Shown here one piece after another: positions 33,519-43,145 of a stretch of DNA of 46,483 nucleotides. How positions within the stretch are numbered: the stretch's first letter is position 1; every line of letters begins with the position of its first letter. The notes below the pieces were generated by a model. That model had not been told where the DNA came from. It worked only from the letters and a program-made list of their open reading frames with translations, and did not search any database. Made by a program: the position numbers and the translations under genes. This stretch comes from Virgibacillus sp. AGTR (GTDB taxonomy: Bacteria; Bacillota; Bacilli; Bacillales; Amphibacillaceae): the NCBI RefSeq assembly GCF_016919725.2, contig NZ_JAJERH010000030.1, positions 1 to 46,483 of the forward strand, in the 5' to 3' direction.

Positions 33519-34706
33519 ATGATGCATATGCCAAAGCAAATATGGCTATTGGTGATAGCGACAACAGTTAATGTAACGGGAGCCTCATTCTTATGGCCGT
33601 TGAATACAATATATATGCATAATGAGCTCGGTAAAAGTCTTGCTTTTGCAGGGTTTATTTTAATGTTTAACCAAGGAGCATCCATCGCGGGTAATCTAAT
33701 TGGTGGAGCTTTGTTTGATAAATTTAGTGCCTACAAGACAATTCTATACGGTACTGGTCTAGCAGTGGCTGCCTCAATCGCTATGACCTTCTTACATCAC
33801 AATATTTTATTTTACTCTATTTTTCTCATCATGATTGGTTTTGGAACAGGTATTACATGGCCAGTTATGTTTGCAATGGCTGGATCACTTTGGCAAGAAG
33901 GAGGGAGACGTGCGTTTAACGCAATTTATGTAGCACAAAATTTAGGGGTGGCATTGGGAGCAACAATTGGTGGATATGTTGCAAGTATTTCTTTCAACTA
34001 TATATTTTTTGCTAATGCCTTTCTCTTTATCAGTTTTTTCCTTATTGTCCTGCTAACGTTTAAGCATATGGATAAAGAAAGAGATAGACAGATGCATACA
34101 ACAATTATTGAACAGCGAGGTAAGATTAAGAATAAAGCAGCATTTATTGCGCTATTTATTTTATGTAGTGGTTTTTTAATTACGTGGATTGCTTATAGTC
34201 AATGGCAATCGACGATTGCTTCCTATACCCAGGACCTTGATATTCCGTTAGAACTTTATAGTTCTTTATGGGCTATAAATGGATTTCTTATCGTTCTTGG
34301 TCAACCTCTGTTAAAATGGATTACAAGCAAAGTAACATCGGAGAAAATGCATATTTATATAGGAAACACCATCTTACTAATTTCATTTATCATCGCAATG
34401 GTTTCAGATACCTTTAGTATGTTTGCTTTGGCAATGATTATATTAACTATTGGAGAAATGCTTGTTTGGCCAGCTATACCATCATTAGCTAATGAATTAG
34501 CTCCCAAAGGAAGGACTGGTTTCTACCAAGGAATCGTTAATAGTATAGGAGCTACGGGTAGGATGGTTGGGCCTGTGTTCGGCGGTTTCGTTGTAGACAT
34601 ATTTAATATCGAGATCTTATTTTTTGTATTGTTGTTCTTGCTTTTAATTCCTTATATGACAACTTTTGTGTATGATCGAAATATCCGTATGAAAAGACAA
34701 AGTTAA
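33519..34706 (+). CDS. MFS transporter, probable drug or metabolite efflux
   Basis: A 395-residue, 12-helix major facilitator permease. The loop region GGALFDKFSAYKTILYGTG is the MFS motif between helices 2 and 3. Three ATG codons (33519, 33522, 33528) lie close together after a poor ribosome site (AGTGAG), so the exact start is uncertain. A Lys/Arg-rich loop (about 185-205) divides the two halves. Substrate unknown. The Cof-type phosphatase gene follows 16 bp later, implying one transcript. Confidence 0.88.
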   Translation: MMHMPKQIWLLVIATTVNVTGASFLWPLNTIYMHNELGKSLAFAGFILMFNQGASIAGNLIGGALFDKFSAYKTILYGTGLAVAASIAMTFLHHNILFYSIFLIMIGFGTGITWPVMFAMAGSLWQEGGRRAFNAIYVAQNLGVALGATIGGYVASISFNYIFFANAFLFISFFLIVLLTFKHMDKERDRQMHTTIIEQRGKIKNKAAFIALFILCSGFLITWIAYSQWQSTIASYTQDLDIPLELYSSLWAINGFLIVLGQPLLKWITSKVTSEKMHIYIGNTILLISFIIAMVSDTFSMFALAMIILTIGEMLVWPAIPSLANELAPKGRTGFYQGIVNSIGATGRMVGPVFGGFVVDIFNIEILFFVLLFLLLIPYMTTFVYDRNIRMKRQS

Positions 34707-34722
34707 TAATGGAGGATGCTAC

Positions 34723-35466
34723 ATGTCAGAAATAAAAACAGAAATTAAATTAATTGCATTGGATATGGATGGGACACTTTTAAATAGTGAGCATGAGGTG
34801 TCAGAAGCAACTCGTGAAGCAATTGCTGAAGCCTTAGCGAAAGATGTGCATGTGGTGTTAAGTACAGGACGCTGGCTGCAATCCTGTCATCCATACGCAG
34901 AATCGCTAAAGTTAACTTCTTATTTAGTTACAGCAAATGGTGGAGAAATATGGACAGTTAATAAGGAATTAGTAGAACAGCATCTACTGAAACCGGAGAA
35001 AATAGAAAAAATGTATACTTTAGCAAAAGAAATTGGTTTATCGATATGGATGATTTCCACAGAAGGAGTTTATCGTGATTCAGCACCAGATAACTTTTAT
35101 GATCATAAATGGTTGAAATTCGGATGTGAATCTTATAATGAGTCAAGGCTTAGTGAAATGATGAAGCAGCTATCTTACATAGAAGGGTTGGAATTGACGA
35201 ATTCATTACCGACTAATATGGAGGTTAATCCAAAAGGTGTTAGTAAGGCTAGTGCATTGGAAACAGTTTGTGAAAAAATTGGTATCTCAATGAAAGAAAT
35301 TATGGCTGTAGGAGATAGCTTAAATGACATGAAAATGATCCAGGAAGCTGGCATCGGTGTTGCTATGGGGAATGCACAGGATGCAATAAAGCAAGCAGCT
35401 AATTATGTAACGGATACGAATAATAATGATGGTGTAGCAAAAGCAATTCATCGCTTTGTGCTATAA
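34723..35466 (+). CDS. Cof-type HAD phosphatase
   Basis: A 247-residue cytosolic HAD hydrolase of the Cof/YidA type. The nucleophile is the first Asp of ALDMDGTLLN (about 13-22), with motif II around VLSTGRW (about 44-50), Lys in MEVNPKGVSKASAL and the last motif in AVGDSLNDMKMI. It is somewhat shorter than the usual 260-290 residues, mainly in the C2 cap. It dephosphorylates sugar phosphates, FMN or PLP-like metabolites; specificity is unknown. TGGAGGA precedes the ATG. A strong terminator follows. Confidence 0.92.
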   Translation: MSEIKTEIKLIALDMDGTLLNSEHEVSEATREAIAEALAKDVHVVLSTGRWLQSCHPYAESLKLTSYLVTANGGEIWTVNKELVEQHLLKPEKIEKMYTLAKEIGLSIWMISTEGVYRDSAPDNFYDHKWLKFGCESYNESRLSEMMKQLSYIEGLELTNSLPTNMEVNPKGVSKASALETVCEKIGISMKEIMAVGDSLNDMKMIQEAGIGVAMGNAQDAIKQAANYVTDTNNNDGVAKAIHRFVL

Positions 35467-35471
35467 AAAGT

Positions 35472-35507
35472 AGAATAACGATCCATATTTTGGATCGTTA
35501 TTCTTTT
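35472..35507 (+). terminator. Terminator after the MFS-HAD pair
   Basis: AGAATAACGATCC and GGATCGTTATTCT form a perfect 13-bp stem over ATATTTT, followed by TTT. Confidence 0.9.
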
Positions 35508-35711
35508 ACGTCGTATTAAAAAAACCGTGGTTCTAGCGATGTTGGATAATTATGAATAACTTTCCAACATCTAACATAGAATATAGTATAGAGCAAATGA
35601 ATCGGGTTATAGCTGTTAAGGTATAGTCCAAGCCTCATAGACAGTCAGGGGTCTTTCTTTATTTGTTAGAAAAGCGTATAATAGAAGTGTTACAAGAAAG
35701 GAGATGCTTTC

Positions 35712-35894
35712 ATGTCATTCTCACGAGGACCGAAAGAACCGGTTCAAGAAGTGGAGACAAATGTCTGGTCATGCATAAGCGATGATTGCCAGGGGTGGAT
35801 GAGGGAATCATACAGCTTTGAGGATGAACCGAAATGTCCGTTATGTCAGTCATCCATGAAGCAGGAAATAAGAATTCTTCCTGAAGTAAAATAA
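35712..35894 (+). CDS. Cold-inducible protein YdjO-like, zinc-ribbon type
   Basis: A 60-residue soluble protein behind AAAGGAGATG. Cys pairs are in VWSCISDDCQGWM and PKCPLCQSSM, a likely zinc ribbon. Size and pattern match the Bacillus YdjO family (cold-inducible). The function of the family is poorly known. It stands alone between two strong terminators. Confidence 0.82.
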   Translation: MSFSRGPKEPVQEVETNVWSCISDDCQGWMRESYSFEDEPKCPLCQSSMKQEIRILPEVK

Positions 35895-35932
35895 GCATGC
35901 TTTAGTATCTCCGGATATATGAGTTCGGTATT

Positions 35933-35965
35933 AAGCCTTGATTATTGATTAATCAAGGCTTTTTT
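35933..35965 (+). terminator. Terminator of the ydjO-like gene
   Basis: AAGCCTTGATTA and TAATCAAGGCTT pair over about four bases, followed by TTTTTC. Confidence 0.92.
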
Positions 35966-36111
35966 CTTAGTTTAGGAAATTATAAAATTAGCCCATGTGG
36001 ATAAATCGGCCGCTTGCGCTGTTGTTCTTATTAAATAGTTATTCAATTATTGGTATAATTTAGAATTAATTGTTATACTTTTTATATAAGTACAACTTAG
36101 ATCTACATAAA

Positions 36112-36126
36112 TTGTAAGCGTTTTCT
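36112..36126. promoter_or_regulatory. CcpA cre site before an aldehyde dehydrogenase
   Basis: TTGTAAGCGTTTTCT fits WTGNAANCGNWNNCW at every position. It lies 17 bp before the ATG, just upstream of the AAGGAGG ribosome site, the position of a repression or roadblock site. It predicts glucose repression. Confidence 0.65.
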
Positions 36127-36142
36127 ATAAAGGAGGAATAAT

Positions 36143-37666
36143 ATGAGATATGCAAACCCTAATTCAGCTGGTGCTTTGGTCAACTTTCAGAGTAAGTACG
36201 ATAATTTTATAGGTGGGGAATATCGTTCACCTGTAAAAGGGAAGTATTTTGAAAATGTAAGTCCAGTCACAGGTGAAGTATTCTGTGAGGTTGCTAGATC
36301 TACAAAGGAAGATGTAGAAGCGGCTCTTGATGCAGCTCATAATGCGAAGGACACCTGGGGGAAAACTTCTGTAGCAGAGCGTGCGTTACTATTAAATAGG
36401 ATTGCTGATCGAATGGAAGAAAACTTAGAAATGCTAGCAGTTGCGGAAACCTGGGATAATGGGAAGGCGGTTAGAGAGGCATTAGCAGCTGATATACCGC
36501 TAGCCATTGATCATTTTCGATACTTTGCTGGTGTAATTAGAGGACAAGAGGGCGGCGTTAGCCAAATTGATCATGATACAATTGCTTATCATTTTCATGA
36601 ACCTCTAGGTGTTGTTGGGCAAATTATTCCTTGGAATTTTCCTTTATTAATGGCTACATGGAAGTTAGCCCCGGCTTTGGCGGCAGGAAATTGCGTGGTT
36701 ATTAAACCTGCTGAACAAACACCAGCTTCTATACATGTTTGGTTAGAGTTAGTAAAAGATTTACTTCCGCCAGGAGTAGTTAATGTAGTAAATGGTTTTG
36801 GAGTAGAGGCAGGCAAACCTTTAGCATCGAATAGTAGAATTGCTAAAATAGCATTTACTGGAGAAACGACGACGGGAAGGCTAATTATGCAATATGCCTC
36901 GGAAAATATTATTCCAGTAACATTAGAACTTGGAGGTAAGTCTCCGAACATTTTCTTTGAAGATGTGATGGATGCAGATGATGGATTTTTAGATAAAGCG
37001 ATCGAGGGGTTTGTTATGTTTGCCCTTAACCAAGGGGAAGTCTGTACATGTCCTTCCAGAGCGCTAGTACACGAAGCAATATACGAAAGATTTATTGAGC
37101 GTGCAATTCATCGAGTGAAACAAATAAAGATTGGTCATCCATTGGATACAGAGACGATGATGGGGGCACAGGCTTCTCAAGAACAGTTGGAAAAAATCCA
37201 ATCCTATTTAGATATTGGTAAGCAAGAAGGTGCTGAAGTATTAATTGGTGGAAATCTAAATAAATTAGAAAATGAAGAATTAAAAAACGGCTATTATGTA
37301 GAACCTACTATCTTTAAAGGGCAAAATAATATGCGTGTTTTCCAAGAAGAAATATTCGGACCAGTATTATCAGTCACTACGTTCAAAGACAAAGCAGAAG
37401 CAATGTCTATAGCAAATGATACACTATACGGCTTGGGTGCGGGTATATGGACACGTAATATAAACACTGCATATCGCTTTGGGCGTGGAATTGAAGCTGG
37501 TAGAGTTTGGACGAATTGTTATCATCAGTATCCGGCTCATGCCGCATTTGGTGGGTATAAAAAGTCTGGAATTGGTAGAGAGAATCATTTAATGATGCTT
37601 GATCATTACCAGCAGACAAAAAATTTGCTAGTCAGCTATAGTGAAGGAGCTGCTGGATTATTCTAA
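36143..37666 (+). CDS. Aldehyde dehydrogenase (AcoD/AldA type)
   Basis: A 507-residue NAD-dependent aldehyde dehydrogenase. The catalytic Cys is in [15 protein letters not shown] (about residue 302), the general-base Glu in [10 protein letters not shown] (about 265) and the cofactor-binding Rossmann segment in [12 protein letters not shown]. The N-terminus ([20 protein letters not shown]) and a 500+ residue length fit the acetaldehyde dehydrogenase AcoD/ExaC group. The DUF779 gene 36 bp downstream is a usual partner of this group. A cre site before the ATG suggests CcpA control. It may serve ethanol or acetoin-derived acetaldehyde oxidation. Confidence 0.93.
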   Translation: MRYANPNSAGALVNFQSKYDNFIGGEYRSPVKGKYFENVSPVTGEVFCEVARSTKEDVEAALDAAHNAKDTWGKTSVAERALLLNRIADRMEENLEMLAVAETWDNGKAVREALAADIPLAIDHFRYFAGVIRGQEGGVSQIDHDTIAYHFHEPLGVVGQIIPWNFPLLMATWKLAPALAAGNCVVIKPAEQTPASIHVWLELVKDLLPPGVVNVVNGFGVEAGKPLASNSRIAKIAFTGETTTGRLIMQYASENIIPVTLELGGKSPNIFFEDVMDADDGFLDKAIEGFVMFALNQGEVCTCPSRALVHEAIYERFIERAIHRVKQIKIGHPLDTETMMGAQASQEQLEKIQSYLDIGKQEGAEVLIGGNLNKLENEELKNGYYVEPTIFKGQNNMRVFQEEIFGPVLSVTTFKDKAEAMSIANDTLYGLGAGIWTRNINTAYRFGRGIEAGRVWTNCYHQYPAHAAFGGYKKSGIGRENHLMMLDHYQQTKNLLVSYSEGAAGLF

Positions 37667-37702
37667 TGGATAATGCACGTTGATAAATAATGGGGTGATG
37701 AA

Positions 37703-38056
37703 GTGGTAGAACGCGTTATAGCAACGGAAGATGCCCTTGAATTAATTACAAAATTACATGATATTCATGGGGATTTAATGTTTCACCAATCTGGTGGATG
37801 CTGTGATGGGAGCTCTCCAATGTGCTATCCTAAGGATGAGTTTCGAATAGGGGAAGCAGATATATTGCTTGGATATATAGGAGCAGCTCCATTTTATATC
37901 TCCAAAGATCAATATGAATATTGGAAACATACACAACTTATTATTGATGCTGTTGACGGTAGAGGAGGAATGTTTTCGCTGGAGGGACCTGAAGGAAAAC
38001 GTTTTTTGACACGGTCCAGAGTATTCTCTGAGGAGGAGAGAACAGAATTAAGTTAA
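37703..38056 (+). CDS. DUF779 domain protein, partner of the aldehyde dehydrogenase
   Basis: A 117-residue protein with the DUF779 landmarks FHQSGGCCDGSSPMCY (about 27-43) and EGPEGKRFLTRSRVF near the C-terminus. The Cys-Cys pair and following Cys could bind metal. GGGGTGATGAA precedes the GTG start. DUF779 genes accompany aldehyde dehydrogenases of this type; the precise role is not established. Confidence 0.88.
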   Translation: MVERVIATEDALELITKLHDIHGDLMFHQSGGCCDGSSPMCYPKDEFRIGEADILLGYIGAAPFYISKDQYEYWKHTQLIIDAVDGRGGMFSLEGPEGKRFLTRSRVFSEEERTELS

Positions 38057-38058
38057 GT

Positions 38059-38103
38059 AAGAATGGTTACGTACAGTGATTTTGGTACGTAACCATTCTT
38101 TTA
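38059..38103 (+). terminator. Terminator after the DUF779 gene
   Basis: AAGAATGGTTACGTAC and GTACGTAACCATTCTT form a 16-bp perfect stem followed by TTA. The remaining 256 bp to the next gene are AT-rich; a weaker AAGAACGT / ACGTTCTT repeat lies near 38315. Confidence 0.93.
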
Positions 38104-38359
38104 TGTTAATTAAAACAAAGGAAATAGAATTGGGAGGATAATTTGTTGAGAATAAAATACTAGTATTAATTATTTAATAGTCATAAAGTTGCAATTTCAA
38201 GGAATACTTAGAAAAATAATGTATAATCAAGAAAATGTTCTTAATAAAGTTGATGAATCGTACATTTACCGGTTTAATTTCCTTGTATTCTCGATTATAC
38301 TTATTGTGACGTTCTTTTATAAGAACGTAGGTAATCGGATTCAATAAGGAGGCATTGGA

Positions 38360-38809
38360 ATGGTACATGTTAAGAACTTTAGGCCCACTAGTATTAAAAT
38401 TTGTATGAAGTATATTCTAGTGAATTTACGTAATGCATTGTTCATAATTTCGATTCAAGGTGCTCCATATCAATTTATTCCGATAGCAGAAAAGGAAATA
38501 AAAATTAACCGAAGTACGTTTCAAGTTGAAAATAGGAGAATGCTATTTGCCTTTCAACATAACTCAAGTGTTATCTACATAAAGATGGAAGATCTGCTGA
38601 AGTTGCCAAGGTTTAGAGAGAAAGTTAATGCTGTTTTACGATCTACAGAACCACCACGAAATCAGACATTAACAAGGCACAAGCAATCTAACTATTCAAT
38701 TGATCTTGTCATAGATGAGCTAGAACAGCTAAATATCAAACGATTAATAGACCAGGCGCTTGATCATAGAGATGAAAAAGCTTTTAGGGAACTGCTAAGG
38801 CTTTTATAG
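38360..38809 (+). CDS. IDEAL-domain protein
   Basis: A 149-residue soluble protein. The C-terminal 45 residues (about 105-149) match the IDEAL domain: YSIDLVIDELEQLNIKRLID, then QALDHRDEKAFRELLRLL. The N-terminal 100 residues are unrecognised and contain a hydrophobic stretch (YILVNLRNALFIISIQGAP). AAGGAGG lies upstream of the ATG. IDEAL domains in Bacillaceae occur in small regulatory or adaptor proteins. No partner gene is adjacent. Confidence 0.72.
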   Translation: MVHVKNFRPTSIKICMKYILVNLRNALFIISIQGAPYQFIPIAEKEIKINRSTFQVENRRMLFAFQHNSSVIYIKMEDLLKLPRFREKVNAVLRSTEPPRNQTLTRHKQSNYSIDLVIDELEQLNIKRLIDQALDHRDEKAFRELLRLL

Positions 38810-39168
38810 TATGAAGTAATAAAAGAATAGGGGGAGACATAAGCGTTTAATATAAAGAAGTATCGAACTATTGTCCGTATACATAGCTATATCCGGATAG
38901 TGTTTGGGGTTTTTTGCTCCATGTTTGGAAGTGGTGCTTATTTCTACAGAAAGAAATAGATATAATGGTCAGGTAATCATAGCAGCGGAAGTATGGAGGA
39001 CACATACAGATATGGTATTAGTCCGAAGATTAAAGGGCAAAGACGAAGTTCACTTAATCAGCGTTAACTGTGGCAATTTCTCCGGAAAGTACCTCCCATA
39101 TTTATTAGTACAATGAAAGAATAACAGTATGATTCTGCTAAATATTTTCTGTCCAATCTCTTTCACTT
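38810..39168. other. Gap with an unsupported 70-aa frame
   Basis: A GGGGGAG sequence at 38830-38836 has no start codon after it. An open frame at 38904-39116 lacks a ribosome site. It may be a decayed gene; nothing could be recognised. Repeat copy C begins at 39169. Confidence 0.35.
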
Positions 39169-39341
39169 TTATCCCATATATAACTGGCAGTAATCCCTCA
39201 CTTCAAGCAAAAAAGAGAAACCAATATGGATTAGTGGGGGATCGACTGCCAGTAAATGTCGATTGATTCAAAGGCATTTAGGTCATACCCTTGTGGTACG
39301 AACAATCAGTAGGGAAACAAAACCTTTATTTCATTTTATTT
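39169..39341 (-). repeat. Dispersed 3'-end repeat, copy C (long form)
   Basis: Plus strand TATCCCATATATAACTGGCA at left and GGGAAACAAAACCTTTATTT at right. An inverted CTGGCAGT (39184-39191) and ACTGCCAG (39245-39252) enclose CCC(T)CACT/AGTG(G)GGG pairing, so a long imperfect hairpin is possible. The internal CATTTAGGTCATACCCTTGT segment is shared with copy D. It overlaps the last codons of the PBP gene, read in the same direction. Confidence 0.85.
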
Positions 39342-41344
39342 AAGAGGTCCACTACCTTTTTAGTAGTGTAACCACTTCCGCCTCGTTCCTTTGTCTCTTC
39401 AATCATCATAGCAATGAGTATATCCTCAGATTCGGTGGGGTAACCAACAAACCAACCATTTTCCTCACCTGAACCTTCACTAGTTAGCTTTAACTCTGCT
39501 GTTCCTGTTTTTCCAGAAATAGGGATTGCGCTATTTTTTCCGTATTTCTTTGCTGTTCCATTTTGAACTACATCTCGCAAGTCATTTTTAATACGATTGA
39601 CTTGTTCCGGTGATAGTAAATCTTCTTTCCAATATTGTGATGTATCTTCACTAGTTAAAAGTGTAGGCTTTATCATATTCCCTTCGTTTAAAAACACAGT
39701 ATATGCTGCTGCTAAGTGAATTGAACTCATTTCTAACTCACCTTGCCCATAACTGGAATTTGCCAATAGAACTTCATCATCTAGTTTACCGGAAGATGAA
39801 ATAGACGATGGAGTAATAGGGTATTCGTACGGCAGTTCTTCGCCAAATCCAAATGATTTTAGCCCTTTTTCATAGGCTTTGGCTCCCATTTCAACAGCTT
39901 GCATCGCAAAATAGATATTATCCGACCTAACTAACGCATCGTGTAAATCAACTGGACCGTTTGATGTGGACGCTCTTGTAACTTTATAATCACCCCATCC
40001 TTCACCATTACCCCAAGTTTTTCCTTTGATTTCTAAACCTTCATCTGGATCGATTGAGCCATTCTTTAAGCCAATTGCTGCTGTTATCGGTTTTAAAACC
40101 GAACCAGGAGCGAATGTTGAATAGAAACGATTTAATAGTGGATTTCTTTCGTCATTTTCAAGTTTCTCCCAGAGATTAGGTTCTGTTCCGTAAAGAATTT
40201 CGTTTGGATCAAAAGAAGGGCTACTAATTAATCCAAGCGTTTCACCTGTTTTCGGATGTATGATTGCTGCAGTTCCCATATCTCCATTAAAGGATTCATA
40301 TACTTTTTCTTGAATATTAATATCGATGGTCAGTTTTATATTTTCTCCATTCTTTACAGCTGTTTCTGCAAGTACTTTTTCTTCTTCATTGTCGTTTGTA
40401 ACTATAATTTTTATTCCTTTTTCCCCTCTTAACTGTTTTTCATATAACTCTTCAAGTCCGCGTTTGCCTATTACAGAATTAGCATCGTACGTACCAGGAT
40501 CTTTTTCTTTCAGTTCTTCTGCTGTAATTTGTCCAATATACCCAACTAAAGAGCCAGTTGCTTCACCTCCAGGATACACACGGCCAGTAGATTCTTGTCT
40601 TGTAATACCATCAATTGCTACTAATTTATTCCAAAGTTCTTGATCTGTTTTTGCAATTTTGGCTATTGGAACAAATAAGTTTGGCTCCACCCAACTTGCG
40701 TTGAGAGATTCGTTTATTGATTCGACGGAGACACCTAGTAAATTTGCAATTTTTTTCTTGTTTTGTTCTGCTGATGCTCCTAGTTTTTCTGGGACAATCC
40801 CAATAGTATATATGGTGTCGTTCATAGCTAATGGCATGTCGTTTCGATCACGAATTTCCCCGCGGACTGGTGCTGTAGATGTAATACTAATTTCTCCGCC
40901 ATCCTTTATTTCAGGAAAAATAAAACCAGGATCCCATGAAATATACCAGTTTTCTTCTTTATCTTCACCCTGTTGCACAAGTTCTGCTTTATAGTCAAAA
41001 GAAACCGGACCAGCAATCGTTTCCATGCTTACGTTAAAGGGAATGGTTGCTTTTCCTTGATCCATTGCTTTCTCAAGTGAATCTTTATCTAACTTATCAA
41101 ATTCCACCTGCAATTTTGAGACATTTAAGTCCTCATAAATCTTTTTATAGCGATCAACAAATTGATCTGTTGGATATGTATCAGTAGTATCGGAGCTTAA
41201 CATCTTATACATATCTGCAAATTCTTGTTTATTCCATTTTTCTAGGTATGAATTAAAACGATCATTTGGTGTAGCTTTGTCCGCTGAACATGCTGTAAGC
41301 AGTGCAATAAGCGTAACAAAAGCGATAACTATTGCTTTTCTCAT
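39326..41344 (-). CDS. pbpC: Penicillin-binding protein 3, MecA/PbpC type
   Basis: A 672-residue lipoprotein-anchored class B PBP. The signal ends in the lipobox LLTACS. The domains are an NTF2-like MecA_N (about 28-150), a PBP dimerisation domain (about 165-330) and the transpeptidase. Transpeptidase motifs are SVLK (Ser about 415), SDN and KTGTAE. This architecture is that of B. subtilis PbpC (PBP3) and S. aureus MecA/PBP2a. The second ATG (41344) is preferred because AGGGGGG is too close to the first at 41347. The family often has low beta-lactam affinity; that is not shown here. It lies downstream of an LCP ligase gene. Confidence 0.92.
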   Translation of the reverse strand: MRKAIVIAFVTLIALLTACSADKATPNDRFNSYLEKWNKQEFADMYKMLSSDTTDTYPTDQFVDRYKKIYEDLNVSKLQVEFDKLDKDSLEKAMDQGKATIPFNVSMETIAGPVSFDYKAELVQQGEDKEENWYISWDPGFIFPEIKDGGEISITSTAPVRGEIRDRNDMPLAMNDTIYTIGIVPEKLGASAEQNKKKIANLLGVSVESINESLNASWVEPNLFVPIAKIAKTDQELWNKLVAIDGITRQESTGRVYPGGEATGSLVGYIGQITAEELKEKDPGTYDANSVIGKRGLEELYEKQLRGEKGIKIIVTNDNEEEKVLAETAVKNGENIKLTIDINIQEKVYESFNGDMGTAAIIHPKTGETLGLISSPSFDPNEILYGTEPNLWEKLENDERNPLLNRFYSTFAPGSVLKPITAAIGLKNGSIDPDEGLEIKGKTWGNGEGWGDYKVTRASTSNGPVDLHDALVRSDNIYFAMQAVEMGAKAYEKGLKSFGFGEELPYEYPITPSSISSSGKLDDEVLLANSSYGQGELEMSSIHLAAAYTVFLNEGNMIKPTLLTSEDTSQYWKEDLLSPEQVNRIKNDLRDVVQNGTAKKYGKNSAIPISGKTGTAELKLTSEGSGEENGWFVGYPTESEDILIAMMIEETKERGGSGYTTKKVVDLLNKMK

Positions 41345-41385
41345 CATTTCCCCCCTAATTATTATCTACTCTATCTTATGAACGA

Positions 41386-41422
41386 GAAGCAACATGGATG
41401 ATTTAACCACCCATGTTGTTAC
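41386..41422. terminator. Hairpin between the LCP and PBP genes
   Basis: AGCAACATGG and CCATGTTGT pair across a roughly 14-base loop. On the minus strand no clean T run follows, so it is only a probable terminator of the LCP gene. Confidence 0.5.
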
Positions 41423-41454
41423 GTTTCGTTAGGTATAGAAGTTTCCAACTTCAT

Positions 41455-42396
41455 CTACTTTTCGTTCATATGTGCTTTAATTTCTGTTGTAATTCGATTG
41501 AATTCTGAGTCTGGAACAACATAGTACCACGTGTTATTAATACGTTGGCCGTTTCCGCTAATCTCCATTGAAGAAATATTTTTTCTCGTGCCACGATAAT
41601 CAGAGAATAGTGTTTGCATTGCATCCATATTCAGGTTTGTTTTTACGTTGTCTCCAAGTATGTTAAGGATTTCGCCGACTTTAGTAATACTTGAAAAACT
41701 TGCTCCCTTATTTATAGCAGCCATAATAACTGCTCGTTGTCGTTCATTTCTACCTAGATCTCCTCTTGGGTCATTCTTTCGCATTCGGATATAAGATAAA
41801 GCTTCTTTACCATTTAATTGAATCTCGCCTGCTGGAAATTGTATTCCGCCTTGGGAAAATGCTGTATCGTTTGTAATGGTAACACCACCTATTGCATCGA
41901 CACCCTGTTCAAAACCTTCCATATTCACTCTTGCATAATAGTGGACTGGGAGGTCAAAGTTTTCTTCTACTGTTTGAACAGATAGCTCAACATCACCAAA
42001 TGCATAGGCATGGTTTATTTTATCTTTTCCTTTACCAGGTATTGTCACATACGTATCCCTAGGAATACTTAGCATTTTCATGGAATTGGTTTTCGGATTT
42101 AACGATAATAAGATCATTGTATCCGAGCGTCCTTTATCACCATCTCGTTCGTCTACTCCAAGTAATAAAATATTCACTGATTTTGTATCTTTGAAGATAG
42201 ACTCTAATTCCTTTTTGCGATCTGGGTCATTATCTCGATTTAGTGGATTATGCATAGTTTCCACTGTATCTCCTAGTTTATTCCAAACATAGATAGAGAA
42301 GACACCGACTACCAGGATCAGTGCGAGGATAATCCCTCCTACCCAGAACAACCACTTTCGTTTTTTATGTTTCTTTTTTTCCACACGTGAGTTCAC
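41455..42396 (-). CDS. LCP (LytR-CpsA-Psr) family wall-polymer ligase
   Basis: A 313-residue membrane-anchored protein. A basic cytoplasmic N-terminus (RVEKKKHKKRKW), then one helix (about 14-38), then the extracellular LCP domain with RSDTMILLSLNPKTNSMKML, SIPRDTYV, NHAYAFG and LSYIRMRKNDPRGDLGRNER. LCP proteins transfer teichoic acids or other glycopolymers to peptidoglycan. The start is GTG 42396 after GAGGAGAA. It belongs to the TagT/TagU/TagV (LytR) group, but which one cannot be fixed by eye. Confidence 0.92.
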   Translation of the reverse strand: MNSRVEKKKHKKRKWLFWVGGIILALILVVGVFSIYVWNKLGDTVETMHNPLNRDNDPDRKKELESIFKDTKSVNILLLGVDERDGDKGRSDTMILLSLNPKTNSMKMLSIPRDTYVTIPGKGKDKINHAYAFGDVELSVQTVEENFDLPVHYYARVNMEGFEQGVDAIGGVTITNDTAFSQGGIQFPAGEIQLNGKEALSYIRMRKNDPRGDLGRNERQRAVIMAAINKGASFSSITKVGEILNILGDNVKTNLNMDAMQTLFSDYRGTRKNISSMEISGNGQRINNTWYYVVPDSEFNRITTEIKAHMNEK

Positions 42397-43020
42397 TTTA
42401 AATTCTCCTCAATACTAATTGTTTGATACAGCAAAGTTTGAAAATAATAACAATTCATTAGTAAATTATAACGAAAATAGTGAATTTCGTCTATGTTCTT
42501 ATGTAATCTATCCGTCATTATATCGAAATTAAGGCGCATATTCATAGAGATAGCTGATTTGATCAAGGTATAAACGGCAGAGTAGCTATTTTATTCATTT
42601 ATAAATTGGAATAATATATCGCACGAAGTTGTTCTTTATAATGAACAAATATTTAGTTAAATTAAGTAATACGTAGAAATAATAATAAAATAAAAGTAAA
42701 ATTAAAATAAATTTAATAAATTACTATATTTAGCAGTTTAAAACATTTTTTAATTGTTTTATACTAATTATGTCGTTCGTTATAAAATACAGACGATGTT
42801 CTTCAGGTAAAGTTGTAATTAGATATATCATCGTCACAAAATCATACTTCTTCATTACATGCAATAACTTTAATGCTTTTGCCGTCTTTGCTCATATCCT
42901 TAAGAGGAGGGTGTCATTAATCCCAGGTGGGTTAAAAAATAATCTATCGACATAGTAGTCCAAAATTAATATACTCGCTTTTACAAAACTAGTTGTAATA
43001 TGACAAAACAAGCTACGGAA
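42397..43020. other. AT-rich gap, no gene seen
   Basis: It holds the divergent LCP promoter region and very AT-rich DNA (homopolymeric A/T stretches around 42660-42770). An open frame at 42770-42955 lacks a ribosome site and looks non-coding. Confidence 0.4.
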
Positions 43021-43026
43021 ATAAGT

Positions 43027-43145
43027 GTGAATTTATAGTATGATAGTCATACAGAGATAAATTTATACTACATAGAAAACCACGTATAAATTCACAGGAG
43101 CAAAGTCACGAATTAAACGATAAGCATTGTTGCAATGACTTAGCT
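43027..43145 (+). promoter_or_regulatory. Nested inverted repeats upstream of the sinI-like gene
   Basis: GTGAATTTATA (43027-43037) and TATAAATTCAC (43085-43095) are a perfect 11-bp inverted repeat. It encloses GTATGA-TAG-TCATAC (43038-43052) and a -10-like TATACT (43064-43069). Downstream, CATTG-TTG-CAATG (43124-43136) forms another hairpin within AAGTCA/TGACTT. These could be an operator array or a structured leader; see findings. Confidence 0.5.

Noticed and set aside
38904-39116. 70-aa open frame before repeat copy C
   Set aside because: No ribosome site and no recognisable homology; mentioned in the gap entry only.
41386-41422. Hairpin between LCP and PBP as a riboswitch
   Set aside because: A single simple stem with no further conserved-looking structure; better explained as a terminator-like hairpin.
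42770-42955. 61-aa frame in the AT-rich gap before sinI
   Set aside because: No ribosome site; composition looks non-coding.
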